A stretch of 64,000 bases of DNA from Leptomonas pyrrhocoris (Eukaryota > Euglenozoa > Kinetoplastea > Trypanosomatida > Trypanosomatidae): contig NW_015438374.1 in NCBI RefSeq assembly GCF_001293395.1, positions 200,255 through 264,254 of the forward strand, in the 5' to 3' direction. The stretch's first letter is position 1; every line of letters starts with the position of its first letter. A program made the translations under genes and the position numbers. The notes beneath the pieces were generated by a model, which saw nothing but the letters and a program-made list of their open reading frames with translations, did not search any database and was not told where the DNA came from. This document shows positions 10,856 through 21,167 of the stretch, in pieces.

Positions 10856-12454
10856 ATGTCGAAGCTGCCGCAATTGGCCATGATCGGCACCAGCCTGATG
10901 GTGGGCCTGACCATGGTGATGGGTATCAACGCCATCAACAGTGCCCCCAGTTTTATGCTGAACTACTACGAGTACCTGGCCGGCAGGGAGGGCGCGAAGC
11001 CACGCTCGCCTGTGTTCTGGAAGCAGATTTTGAACTTCTACACCGTCGTCACGATCGTTGCGCAGGCGGTGCACGAGCCAACCAACCTCACCTCCTTCAT
11101 GTGCCGCTTCTCCCTTCTCTTCCGCCTGGAGGTGAGTTGCGCCCTGATGATTATCGAGCTGCTAGTAATCTTGCTGATGCCCCACACGCACGTCTCGGAG
11201 TACAGCGCGATCGCGGCGCTGATGATCGTCGCCTACCTGGGCGGAGCGGCTCGTGCGTACTTTGAGAACACGGGCTACGCCATGTTCGGCCCTTGCCCGC
11301 CCGTCATGCTGTCCGGCATGCTTGTCGGCTCCGCCCTCGCCGGCGCGCTGCTCTCCGTCGTGCAGATCGTTCTCCTGGCCAGCATGCCGTCCACCTACAA
11401 CGCGGGACTCACCCAGTCCCTCATCTACTTCTGCACCGCCATCGGCATCATCTGCATCTCGGGCCTGTTGCTGACCTTGCTGCTCTTCAACCCATTTGCG
11501 CGGCGCTACATTGCGGAGTTCCGCTCGCATCGCAGTCCGTGGGCGAACATTTACCGCCACCGCAAGACGGTGAAGACGCTGTCGGGCAAGTCCTCGGCCC
11601 AGCCGGGCGCGAGCAAGAGTTACTCCGAGGCTGCCGGAGGTGCCGTGGACGCCGGGGCGCAGCGCTACCTCGACAACTCCTCTTCCTCCTCCGATGCGGA
11701 AGACGAGCGGGAGCTCCACGAGGCGGTGCTGGAGAACGGTGACCACCGCTGCGAGGATGTCCTCTTCGACGACCGCGAGTACGCCAACCGCGAAGAGCGT
11801 GAGGCCGCTGCGGCAAAGGAGGCGAGGAGAGCGGCGGACGGCAAGCTGACGTGCGCTGACTTGAATGAGCATCGCTCACTCTCCGTGGAGAAGGCTGCGG
11901 CCCACGACGAGGGCGAGGTGGACGAAGGTCTGACGACGGCGGAGCTGCTACAGGAGGTGAAGCTATGGCCGGTGATCAAGAAGATCTGGCCCATGATGCT
12001 CACCTGCTTCCTGACCTTCGGCATCACTTACCTCATCTACCCCGGCATCATGCTCGCCGTCGACAGTTCGAACGACTGGTACACTACGCTGATCATGACG
12101 GTGTACAACTTCGCAGACCTTTTCGGCCGTATCGCCTCCATGTGGAAGCGTCTGTGGCCGCCGCGCAACTCCATTCTCATCGTGGCCATCTCGCGCATTA
12201 TCTTCGTCCTGCTCATCGTCTTGTGCGCGTTGCACAAAATCCCTTCGAAGGTGCCGCCGTACATCTTCGCTGCGTTGATGGGAGTGTCGAACGGTTTCAT
12301 TGGCACTCTTTCCATTGTGTACAGCCCGGAGACACCGAGCTTAACGACGGACGGCGAGCGTGCCATGGCGGGTCAGGTGACCGGCGCATGTCTGTTGATC
12401 GGCTGTGCGGTCGGCTCTCTAGTCCAACTGGCGTTGGTGCTGCCCTTCAACTAA
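10856..12454 (+). CDS. Equilibrative nucleoside/nucleobase transporter (ENT family), copy 1
   Basis: Encodes 532 residues from MSKLPQLAM. It has the ENT layout: six N-terminal membrane segments, a long polar loop (about residues 220-360, acidic and Ser-rich), then five C-terminal segments. Early NSAPSFMLNYYEY and mid-protein FARRYIAEFR, followed by LWPVIKKIWPMM after the loop, are conserved with the second copy at 17382. Trypanosomatids cannot make purines and depend on such carriers; the pair resembles the Leishmania NT3/NT4 nucleobase-transporter group, but whether this copy carries nucleosides or bases cannot be decided here. In-frame codons upstream of 10856 (from 10619) lie before the predicted splice site and were excluded. 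Expected at the plasma membrane. Confidence 0.9.
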   Translation: MSKLPQLAMIGTSLMVGLTMVMGINAINSAPSFMLNYYEYLAGREGAKPRSPVFWKQILNFYTVVTIVAQAVHEPTNLTSFMCRFSLLFRLEVSCALMIIELLVILLMPHTHVSEYSAIAALMIVAYLGGAARAYFENTGYAMFGPCPPVMLSGMLVGSALAGALLSVVQIVLLASMPSTYNAGLTQSLIYFCTAIGIICISGLLLTLLLFNPFARRYIAEFRSHRSPWANIYRHRKTVKTLSGKSSAQPGASKSYSEAAGGAVDAGAQRYLDNSSSSSDAEDERELHEAVLENGDHRCEDVLFDDREYANREEREAAAAKEARRAADGKLTCADLNEHRSLSVEKAAAHDEGEVDEGLTTAELLQEVKLWPVIKKIWPMMLTCFLTFGITYLIYPGIMLAVDSSNDWYTTLIMTVYNFADLFGRIASMWKRLWPPRNSILIVAISRIIFVLLIVLCALHKIPSKVPPYIFAALMGVSNGFIGTLSIVYSPETPSLTTDGERAMAGQVTGACLLIGCAVGSLVQLALVLPFN

Positions 12455-13749
12455 GATGGATGATCTTATTTTTCTCGGTGCCTGGACAGCAACCGACCAA
12501 CTTTTTTGATTTCTGACATTTAAAGTGCTTTATTGTTATTATTACTGTTCCATGGAATCAACAGCAGTGGCGAAAAAGGGAAAGAAGCGATTACATAGGT
12601 AAAGCCGCAGCGAGCGAGCGAGCGAGAGAGAGGTGTGTGCGAGTGGGGGTAACAACGCTAGTAATATATACAGCAGCGGGCACTGGTGTGCTTGTTGCTA
12701 TACGTACCATCTCCAGTTCCTTATTTTGTCTCTCTCTGTTTTTTCTTTCTGTGCTCTTGCTAAAGGAGCGTGCAAGACTCTTTTTTTTTTTGGTTTCTTT
12801 GGGACAAGTGTTTGATTTCCAAGGGAACGGCACCCAACGTGACATCGACGCCGCGCTCTCGTCATATCCAGCCAAGGAGCCTTTTTGTTTTTCTTTCTTG
12901 CTCTTTCATTAAACATCACCTGGAGCGAAAAAGAAGGGGGAAAAAATATATATAATAAGAGGCAGAACAACGCGCATTCTCAGCGGTGTTTCAACAGGAG
13001 CTTATTATCCTTCTTTCTAACTTATTATTATTATTATTAATATTATTCCGATTAACGTGAAAGAAGATAGTAGAAAAGAAAACAATGCGGAAGAAGAAAA
13101 AATAATGGATGATGCGCAGCACACCTGCAACGCCATTAAACTCAACAGGCAGGGCATCCAAAGAAGACTAGTCTGTTGTGCTTGACAGCAGGGGGTGTTA
13201 CGCTTCGCAATAACAAAGGCAACAACAACAGTTAAAAAAAAATGTATGATAAGTAAGGGTAAAGCAAAGGTCTCTCCTTTGTAGAAAGAGAACTTCACTT
13301 TATTTCTGTCTGTGTGGAAAGGTCTTTGGATAAAAATATCTAAATTGTATTCGCCGCTCTTTTTTTTTTGATAGCTTACAAAGAGAATGGAACGATGAAA
13401 AGAGGAAGAATGATACGAGGAGGATGAGGAACAATGGCTCCGACGTTTGCTGATGACGCGATTTCTACCACTACTGCTCTCCCTCGCCTTATCTTTGGGG
13501 CTTGCAAGATCAACGTTCTCGCAACTTTTGAGTTTTTTCTTTTCCACCCACCCACCCCCGCGGTTGCCCACCACGACAGGGATCCTTGGGTTTGACCAAT
13601 TCAATTACCCTTGTTTGCCACTTCGTGCGTAGTGCTACCGAGTAGAAAGAAAAACCCACATCATTTAAGTTTTTCTTTTTAGCTTTCTTTAGGCAGCAGT
13701 TTAATCGCAAGTTGATTTTAAGTTTGTTCAGGAGAGTTTTTCGTCAAGG
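12455..13749. other. Spacer between transporter copy 1 and the retroelement relic
   Basis: AT-rich, with a GAGC/GA simple repeat near 12610-12632 and a TTA-type repeat at about 13018-13048. No coding region is supported. The left boundary of the retroelement cannot be fixed and may lie in its last hundred bases. Confidence 0.55.
13018..13048 (+). repeat. TTA microsatellite
   Basis: About nine imperfect TTA/ATT triplets in the AT-rich spacer between the first transporter and the retroelement. Confidence 0.8.
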
Positions 13750-15517
13750 ATGGCCTTGATTCCGCGCGGACAGTGGGGGGTGATGGAGCAACACCTCGCC
13801 AATAGCCCCTTGCTGCAAGAAGGACCCGTCGCGGTCCGGATCTTTCGCCAGACGGCGGACGGGACAGGTCCCAATGCTATGCCAGGTCGGCATGTGCAGC
13901 GGTCGGTTGATGCTTTTCGATGGCACGACCAACACGACCGTGATGTGGAGCAGCTGCGAACTGCCCTTCACGCAGGTGGAGTTTGTGGCCCCGGAGGTTC
14001 AGCAGCGCATGGGCGAGCTGTACCAGATCATGAGAAATCAGGGGGGACGATTGCAATCCCTCGAGCAGCAGCAGGGTATGAACGCGAACGCTATCACGTC
14101 CGCACTTTCATCCCTGCAGGTGAACACCACCTCAGCCTTGGAAAGGCATGCGTCGGCTGCGGCTTCGGCTGTTTCAGCGTCGCTGGCGTTCAGCGCAGGA
14201 AGGGACGCCGATATCGTCACGCAGTTACAGGCTGTGACGTCGCGGCTGGAGTTTGAGCGAAAGTTGGCTCTGCGTGAGCGTGAGAGAGTTGCTCAGGTTG
14301 AGCTCCGACTGAGTCGGATGGTGCAGTCGGCGGGCAGGGACTCCCCTGAACTCCTCAGCCTGCGCAGTGAGGTGGCTCGTCTGGCGGAGACGGTGCGGAC
14401 CTTGCAGGACGAGTTATCCCGTGCTCGGGACGCCGCGGCGGCCGATAGATTGGCGCGCGACGTGGAAGTGGCGCGTCTGAAGGAACAGAGCGTGCACGCG
14501 GAGAAGCGCTTCGAGGAGCGCCTGAACGACGTCAAGGAGGCACAGAAACAGTATCCAGATCAGATGGATCGAATTGAGCGCCTCCTCACCACCACCGCGA
14601 CGGCGGGATCCGACGATGAAGGAGACGGCGCTACGACGCTTCAGTGGAGCAGGGATGTCACCGCGCGCCTGGTCAAGGTGCAGGAGGCTGTGACACAGAC
14701 AGACCAGAACCTTTCGACCTTAAAAGATCAATATACGAAGTTTGCCTTTCATTTTGGCACAAAGACGTCGATTATCGAACAAGACATGAAGCTGCTCGAA
14801 AAACGGGTTCTGAACGACTTTGATGAGATGCGGCAGTTGCTGGCCAAGACTCAACCTGGGAAGACCCATTTGTCGCGTCCTGCAGCTGCTGAGGACGGAC
14901 TCCACTCGGTGCGGATCACCCCGCCCTCTCCGAAGCACACGACGGCCGACGCGACGGAGAACAGTGATGAAGAAGATGTCTTTGACGTGACGGGCGTGCG
15001 TACGTGGCGCAGCGCGCTTGAGGGCCTCACGTGGACTGAGGTAGACATTGCCCTCCGTAAGCTGTTCTTCGATGGGCAGCTTAACGCCCCAACCGCCGAG
15101 GCGCAAGGGTGTTACTCCTCTCTTCTGGACTGGGTTCAGAGTGCCCAGCAGGTGCCCAGCCTGTTTGAGTATCAGGCCGGGCAGGGTAATGATCACGTTT
15201 CGCGGCTGACGGTGGCGTTGAAGTCGAACGCATTCCCGGAGCTGACGTACGCGAAACTGGCGACGGCCCGGCGGGACAGAGACACCGGCATAGATGCCCT
15301 GATGGGTCTCATCAAGACCATTGCGCCCGCGAAGAAGAGCGGCGTGAAAAAGGGGAGGTGCTGCTTTAATTGCGGATCTTCGCAGCATTTGGCAGCCCAG
15401 TGCCCGGCTAGGGGACCGCGTTCCTTTTCAGGTTCGCGGAAGGTTGCACGAGCGTACAGCGCAAAACGTTCTACACCGGCCGACACGTCAAAAAACCAGT
15501 CCAGGGGGACCAGGTGA
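13750..15517 (+). pseudogene. Gag-like ORF1 of the retroelement, frameshifted at its 5' end
   Basis: The main frame is open from the ATG at 13874 to TGA at 15515 (547 residues). A different frame starts with an ATG at 13750 and gives a plausible N terminus (MALIPRGQWGV...) that seems to continue into the 13874 frame after a one-base slip near 13870. The middle is a long alpha-helical, coiled-coil-like stretch (about residues 130-235 of the 13874 frame) rich in Arg/Glu. The C-terminal end has a retroviral-type CCHC knuckle, C-F-N-C-x4-H-x4-C, encoded at about 15362-15406, preceded by a Lys-rich stretch. This fits the nucleic-acid-binding structural protein of a VIPER/TATE element. Host gene status is unlikely given the downstream recombinase. 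Confidence 0.8.
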
Positions 15518-16494
15518 ACCTTTCTGTTTCGTCCGCCTCCGGTACCCCGCATACCGCTCTATACGACGAACGTATGTCACGGCACCGGCAGCTCAAAAGC
15601 CGAGCAGCATGCGGCGGTGGGGAGTCCCCCTCAACCCTCTTCGAGAACGCTGCAGGCGGGAGTACCCGAGCAGTTGCTGCAGAAATCCATTCCCGTGCAG
15701 AAGGCCGAGCCGACACCAACCCCACGACCTGCGGGGATCGGCGACCGCGTATACTTCAACGAGCTTGCGCCAAAGAATCCTACGCTGGTGATGCTCGAGG
15801 AGCGAGCAAACGAAGTAGCGCACCGCCGATTGGAAAAGAGCACCTGGGAGCAGCGGGCGTCGATCTGGCGAATGTTCGAGGAGTTTTGCGACAAGATGGG
15901 ACTCCCCGCTGTGTCGACCACCATTCCGCTCTTCCTCGAATCCCGTGCTTACAAGGGGTCCACCAAGGTGCAGTATGGAGTGACGTTGAGGACGATGCTG
16001 GATCCGACGGTGACCGCCTTAGACCAATACCTCCAGGGCATGCGGAAGGTGGCGGCGACGGAAGGTGTCAGGCACGTGGTGCCCTTGACACTCGAAGACC
16101 TCGGACGGGTCATTGCGGAGACGCCAGCGTGGCGCGACAAGGTTGTGTGGCGGCTGGCATGGATCACGGCGAGTCGCTGGGCGGAGATCGCCGGGCTCAC
16201 GACGGACAATCTGCTGGTGCAACCCCATGGCAACATCATACTGGACTAGGCGGCGGTCCCCAAGGCTTCCAAGAGCGACCCCTACCGGTTCAGCCGGTAT
16301 GTGTGGATCAAAGGACAGGATGCTTTCGATCTCCTGTTGTTGAAGACCCGATTGGGCCCAGGGGAGCCGCTGACGACTATCAGTACGAGTCAGGCCGCCC
16401 TAAAGTTGAAGTCACTGGGAAAGGGCTACACTGCGCACTCCATCAAGGGAGGGGCGGTGAAACACGCCATGCGTGTGTCGGGATACACGTGGAG
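15518..16494 (+). pseudogene. Tyrosine recombinase of the retroelement, stop-interrupted and truncated
   Basis: The frame of gag continues without another stop from 15518 to TAG at 16247-16249, and then on to the deletion point. The N-terminal SAM-like part (about 15740-16020) contains STWEQRASIWRMFEEFC, typical of phage-integrase core-binding domains. The catalytic part has WITASRWAEIAGL (box I, active-site Arg) and, after the TAG, YTAHSIKGGAVKHA (box II, His-x-x-Lys here instead of the usual His-x-x-Arg). The sequence stops before a catalytic tyrosine. The TAG follows Leu-Asp and could be a mutated TGG (Trp). No ATG opens this segment, so expression, if any ever occurred from this copy, would depend on readthrough from gag. 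Confidence 0.8.
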
Positions 16495-16730
16495 TCCCCC
16501 CCCTCCCCCGATGTTGATCATGCAGGCTGAAGCACGGGACACTTGGTACGGGTTGACGGTCTTTCGCGAGCGGCTGCCACGTACTTTGCGCATTTTGATC
16601 GACAACACATCGGTGCTGTCTTCCATGCGTAAGGGAACGACGAAGGCGGAAGCGATGGCGTTTGAGTTGGTGCGTGTGCGCGATTTGTTGGATGCTTATC
16701 GGGTGTCAGCTACATTTCGGTGAGACCAGC
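16495..16730 (+). pseudogene. RNase H remnant of the retroelement pol gene
   Basis: After a C-rich junction the same frame encodes AEARDTWYGLTVFRERLP and ILIDNTSVLSSMRKG, which look like the end of the RNase H domain of DIRS/VIPER-type reverse transcriptases. The frame ends at TGA 16721-16723, while another frame there reads SYISVRPA, hinting at a further frameshift. The reverse transcriptase that should lie between recombinase and RNase H is absent. Confidence 0.7.
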
Positions 16731-17381
16731 TTTTCTTGTGCGCTCCGCTCTTTACGTGTGCGTGTCCCTGTGCGTGTGTGCACTCACGAGCCCTATACAT
16801 CTCCTGATCGGTACTGCATTTATATATATATGGTTTCTCTACGAATATTTCCACTACTATCTCACAGTCTTCCCCACGTAGGCAAGCCGTTGACATTGTT
16901 CGCTGTTTGCGCTCCTTTATGCTCGACCGAAGAAGATAGAGGTGCGGCTCCCACAAATCGAACAGCGGTATGTCGTACGGGATGCCACGCTGATGGAGCA
17001 GAAAGGAACATTGTTGAATTGACAGAAAGCGCTTTTCCCGTGCTTCCATTGTGGTACTTGATGCTGTGGGGAAGCCTTCGTTAGAACACAAGGAGGACTT
17101 TGGCGCGTGTGGCAATGTATGTCGTCTTCCACCATTATCATTCGTCTCTCCCCCTTCCCGTCTTCAATCTGAAATTGCCCACCATTCTTCCCCAAATAAT
17201 AATCGTAATAACACGCATCCATCTGCTGCAAAGACTGTAAGGTGTATATACGTCTCACAGCGGTGCCATCTCGTCTGCGGGCTGCTACGTTCAGCTTCTC
17301 CTCTCCCTTCTTCCCTACAAGTATCCTCTCCGGCGGCTTCTCTGCACTGTTGTTTCTTTCCACACCCTGCGCAGCACCACC
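16731..17381. other. Spacer between the retroelement relic and transporter copy 2
   Basis: No gene is supported. Pyrimidine-rich stretches near the right end serve the second transporter. The right limit of the relic could extend slightly into this stretch. Confidence 0.55.
17290..17374 (+). promoter_or_regulatory. Predicted spliced-leader acceptor for the second transporter
   Basis: Pyrimidine tracts at about 17294-17317 and 17322-17370 are followed by AG at 17320-17321 and 17373-17374. They would leave leaders of about 60 or 7 nt before the ATG at 17382. Confidence 0.55.
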
Positions 17382-18857
17382 ATGACGTTCCTTTCGTTTC
17401 ACGGTTTTAGCGACTTCTTCGTCTTCGTGGCGAGCGTGCTAATGGGCATCAGCTTGATTATGGGTCCGAATACGGTGAACTCGGCCCCTAGCTTCATGCT
17501 GAACTACTTCCAGTACATCTACCAGGACGAGAACGCCGTTTCGACCCATTCATATTTTTGGGCCAACGTGCTGACCTTCTACGGCGTAGTGACACAGATC
17601 ACGCAGATGCTGTTGGAGCCGACCAACCTGACTCGCTTCTTCCAGCGCTTCTCCCTCCTCTTCCGTCTTGAGGCGGCGACGATGCTGATGTTGGTGGAGC
17701 TGCTGATGGTGGTGATCATGCCGCACACGTGCCGCTCCGAGAGCGGTGCCATGGCTGGCCTAATGCTTGCCGCCTTTATTGGCGGTGTGGGCCGCGCCTA
17801 CTTTGAGAACACGTGCTACGCCCTGTATGGCCCCTTCCCGCCCAAGTACCTGGCCGGTGTCATGATCGGCGTGCCCTTATCCGGTGTGATTGTGTCAGTC
17901 CTGCAGATCATCCTGCTGGCGGCGATGAACGACTCCTACAACTCCATTCTGACAGAGTCCATTATCTACTTCGCCGTCTCGCTGGGCATCATCTTCGTGG
18001 CGGGTCTGTGCGTCGTGCTGCTGCTCTTCAACTCGTTTGCCCGACGCTACGTCGCGGAGTTCCGCTCCGAGCGCAGCGTGTGGGCGAACATTTACACCAA
18101 CGTCAACGAGGAGCCGCAGGTGCTGGAGGCGATCCACGCGGCCGACCGCACCCTTGCCGACCGCTTGGAGGACTCTAGTAAGTCCACCGGTGGTGCTGCG
18201 GCGGAGGGCGTCAACAACGAACCGATGTCCGGCGCGGCGCAGCTGGACAGCGCGCTGGCGAACAAGGAGAAGAAGCTGGAGGGCGACTTGGACAGCGAGG
18301 AGGGTGAGTCGGCGGAGCTGCAGGCGGTGCCGAACATCACCTCCGCAGAGTTTCTGCAGGAGGTGCGGCTGTGGCCCATCGTGAAGAAGATCTGGCCGAT
18401 GATGGTGGCCTGCTGGATGACCTTCATGGTGACTTGCCTCATCTTTCCCGGTGTGCTGATCGTCGTCGACGCGACGGACAACTGGTACACGACCCTCGTC
18501 GTAGCAATCTACAACTTCGGCGACGTCTTCGGCCGTCTGCTGTCCGTGTGGAAGCGTCTGTGGCCGCCGCGCAGCGCCGTCTTCGTTGCCTCTCTGGTGC
18601 GCATCATCTTCATTCCACTGCTGCTGCTGTGCGCCAAGCACGTGATTACTTCGCACGCTGCCGCGTTCGTGCTCAGTGCGTTGGTGGGTGTCTCGACCGG
18701 TTTCATTGGCACGCTGTCGATGGTGTACAGTGCAGAGACGCCCGCACTGTCAAGCGATGCGGAGCGCGCTAGCGCTGGTCAGCTGACCGGCGTGTGCATA
18801 CTGGTAGGCTGCTCCTTCGGCTCTCTGCTTCAGCTGGCCGTCGTCCTAGGTCTGTAA
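17382..18857 (+). CDS. Equilibrative nucleoside/nucleobase transporter (ENT family), copy 2
   Basis: Encodes 491 residues and is a clear paralogue of the gene at 10856: it shares NSAPSFMLNY, EPTNLT, FSLLFRLE, GRAYFENT, FARRY followed by AEFRS, and WKRLWPPR. The predicted layout is again six plus five membrane segments, with a shorter central loop (about residues 220-320) whose sequence is unrelated to that of copy 1. The N terminus also differs (MTFLSFHGF). Loop and terminus divergence with a conserved membrane core suggests an old duplication with separate regulation or specificity, comparable to neighbouring nucleobase transporter genes in Leishmania. Likely role: purine salvage across the plasma membrane. 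Substrate assignment is inference. Confidence 0.9.
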   Translation: MTFLSFHGFSDFFVFVASVLMGISLIMGPNTVNSAPSFMLNYFQYIYQDENAVSTHSYFWANVLTFYGVVTQITQMLLEPTNLTRFFQRFSLLFRLEAATMLMLVELLMVVIMPHTCRSESGAMAGLMLAAFIGGVGRAYFENTCYALYGPFPPKYLAGVMIGVPLSGVIVSVLQIILLAAMNDSYNSILTESIIYFAVSLGIIFVAGLCVVLLLFNSFARRYVAEFRSERSVWANIYTNVNEEPQVLEAIHAADRTLADRLEDSSKSTGGAAAEGVNNEPMSGAAQLDSALANKEKKLEGDLDSEEGESAELQAVPNITSAEFLQEVRLWPIVKKIWPMMVACWMTFMVTCLIFPGVLIVVDATDNWYTTLVVAIYNFGDVFGRLLSVWKRLWPPRSAVFVASLVRIIFIPLLLLCAKHVITSHAAAFVLSALVGVSTGFIGTLSMVYSAETPALSSDAERASAGQLTGVCILVGCSFGSLLQLAVVLGL

Positions 18858-21167
18858 AGGAGAAATGCACCTACAGGAGGCAGGTATCCCGCAATGAGCA
18901 GAGACAGCAGCAGCGGAGCTTCCACGGCTAGGGATTGACGAAGCAAAGCGTTGAGTAGCTGCGTCAAGAGTTGATTTAACGCACCCCCACTCCTATTCCA
19001 CGACGCCGTCTTCCGTTGCTGTCCTCGCGCTTTTTTCTTGTGGTGTGCTTCCACGATTTACGTTGACTCCTGAAGGCCAGCAAACGAAGATGTGAGAGGA
19101 GTGGTGAGTGTACGTTACACCATGCGCCTGCGCGGTGTTATCAATCGTTATGGCTGTCCTCTCCTTAACAGCTCTGGCCGGGCTTCTTTTCACATTAAGT
19201 TCTTCTCTTACCTTTTTGTTTTCTGTTTGACTTACCCTCATAACTCTTCTTGTATTTTTCTACTATCCGTCTTCTAACGTGCGGGTACTTGTTTCTCTTA
19301 TTTGGTGAGTGTTTTTGTTAAGTTACTTGCTTTCTTTGTCATTACAAGCATGTTGACACACACATATTTATTGATGTTTGGGTTCGAAAAATCCTTTATA
19401 AATTAATTTCGTATGCTGGTGTATTGCTTTTCCTGACTTGCAATCTACTACTACAATTTTGATCAGTGGGGGGCGAGTGACATACATTAAAGGCGTTTTC
19501 ATAGTGATTCGCCTCTGTACTTCCGCCCTTCTTTAAAAGAACTATGCATCTCTGCGAGGCGCACACGCAATGACGTGTCTTCTCGTGTAAGCGGGTGGCA
19601 TCGGTTTTATTTGTGTGTGTGTGCCTCCCACTCTTCTTGCTGTTCCTCCCTGTTTCCTTTTTTCGTGTATTCTTCGCCTCTACCGCTGCTTTCGTATTCA
19701 ACCTCTCTTAACCTATTTTTGTTGACCCTTTAATAAGCGAGTTGAGAGAGCGCGGTGGGGTGGGAGGAAGCGGGGAAGAAGTGCCGAAGCCTTCTATTAC
19801 TTTTGAAAATACCACACACGGCGGAAGCGAACTCGCATAGATTTGGGCGATCGCGTCTCCTTCTGTGTGAAGGTGTCCACGCGACACGGGCTTGAATGCG
19901 CACTCACAAGAAAGACAACAGCAGGAACCGAAATCAACCAAAATGAGGAGACCTCTGTTACGGGGCCCAACGTGTAAACCAGCAAGCAGGAAAAGAAAGA
20001 GAGCGTGATCGGACGCTTTGCTGGACTAGTGTTTCTTTGTTTCTCTGTTTAATACTTTTTTATCGTTTTCCAAGTTAGTGTCATCAGTGAGTGTCTCATT
20101 GTAGCTGCTAATGGGCAAAGATGGTGTCACGAGCGTGCCAGGTGGAACCTTCGTTCTAATTCTTTTTTCCTTTACAAGGAGGCTAAATGTGATGGGGCGG
20201 CGCAATACATAATGAAAGCGAAGAGAGCAGCACTGCGAGGTGCGACGACGAGCATAGCGTGGGAGGACTGACGGCACTCAAGGAAATCGTATTTGTGGCG
20301 ACCACGAAGGAGGCCACAAGAGGGCCAGCCTGTTAGCTGCCGTGTCATGCGGTGCGAGGACACTGTCGGAGAGCGTGCTTTCCGCCGCCCCACGCCCGAC
20401 CCGATCGTTGGTGCTGTGAGTATGGAAGGACGGAGCGCGTGCTTCGTGTCCCGCCTGTTTGTGCGGGCTGAGCTCGCCGGTCTCTTCGACGCAAACCACT
20501 TTTCTTTATCCTGCTCAACGACTCTTTCTTTTCGTCCGTGACGCCCATCGTCACCGCATTCCTTTTTTGCACCGACCAACATGGTCGCAGTGCGCGTGCT
20601 TGCGTGCAGAGTTGTGGTGATCCGTACACGAGAACGATTATTTATCCCCGCCGCACACGCGTATCCACATCTATATATCTATCTATCTCTGTATCTATGT
20701 TTTAATGTGCGTCAGAAATAGCAGCATTTGACGGCCACTCACCGCTTTTCGAGTTGATGCACTCCGCCTCTCCTCTCCTTTTTATTTGAAAGAGGAGTTG
20801 TGCTTTGACGTGCGCACGCACATACCCATCCACCCACGCGGAGCTCACCACAACAAAAGGAACTAAAAGACGTCCACTGCGTTTTCTTCTGTGCGGCATC
20901 GCTGGTTTGTAACGGAAGGAGAGACGCCTTTTGCGCTTCTGCCTTTCCAAGGACTACTGATTGGCCAAGGCGCACCGTGCACGGACTTCCTTAACTTCAA
21001 ATACCGTTTCAGTCATCGCCCCTGTGGGTCCTAATAGTAGTGTTTTATTGCTCGTACCCAGTTGGAGCTGTTGGCGGCACCTTAGCGTGTGTGTGCGGTG
21101 CTGCTAGAAGAAAACGTTAATATAAATAACAGCGGCAGCAGTAAGCAGAGGCGGAAGCGATTCCACG
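18858..21167. other. Long spacer before the Tex-like gene
   Basis: About 2.3 kb with no supported gene. It is T-rich at 19200-19400 and has a TATC/TATA-type simple repeat near 20668-20700. A GC-richer island at about 20170-20560 is open in short frames on both strands but gives no recognisable protein. Confidence 0.55.

Larger units (their letters stand above)
13750..16730 (+). mobile_element. Degenerate tyrosine-recombinase (VIPER/TATE, DIRS-order) retrotransposon
   Basis: A GC-rich block of about 3 kb encodes, in order, a gag-like protein with a CCHC knuckle, a tyrosine recombinase and the end of an RNase H domain. This is the gene content of VIPER and TATE elements, the DIRS-type retrotransposons of trypanosomatids, which use a tyrosine recombinase instead of an integrase or endonuclease. 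The reverse transcriptase is missing. The relic has a probable frameshift near 13870, in-frame stops at 15515-15517 and 16247-16249, and an internal deletion near 16495-16509, so it should be immobile. It lies in sense with the surrounding polycistron, between two transporter paralogues. Outer limits are approximate because I saw no clear terminal repeats. Confidence 0.85.

Noticed and set aside
13750-14256. 168-codon frame as a separate gene
   Set aside because: Only its first ~40 codons look meaningful; they appear to be the frameshifted start of the gag-like gene.
15514-16530. 338-codon frame overlapping the recombinase
   Set aside because: No domain features; the tyrosine-recombinase motifs lie in the other frame.
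19375-19405. GGGTTCGAAA-type stretch resembling a tRNA T-arm
   Set aside because: No matching acceptor, D-arm or anticodon arm around it.
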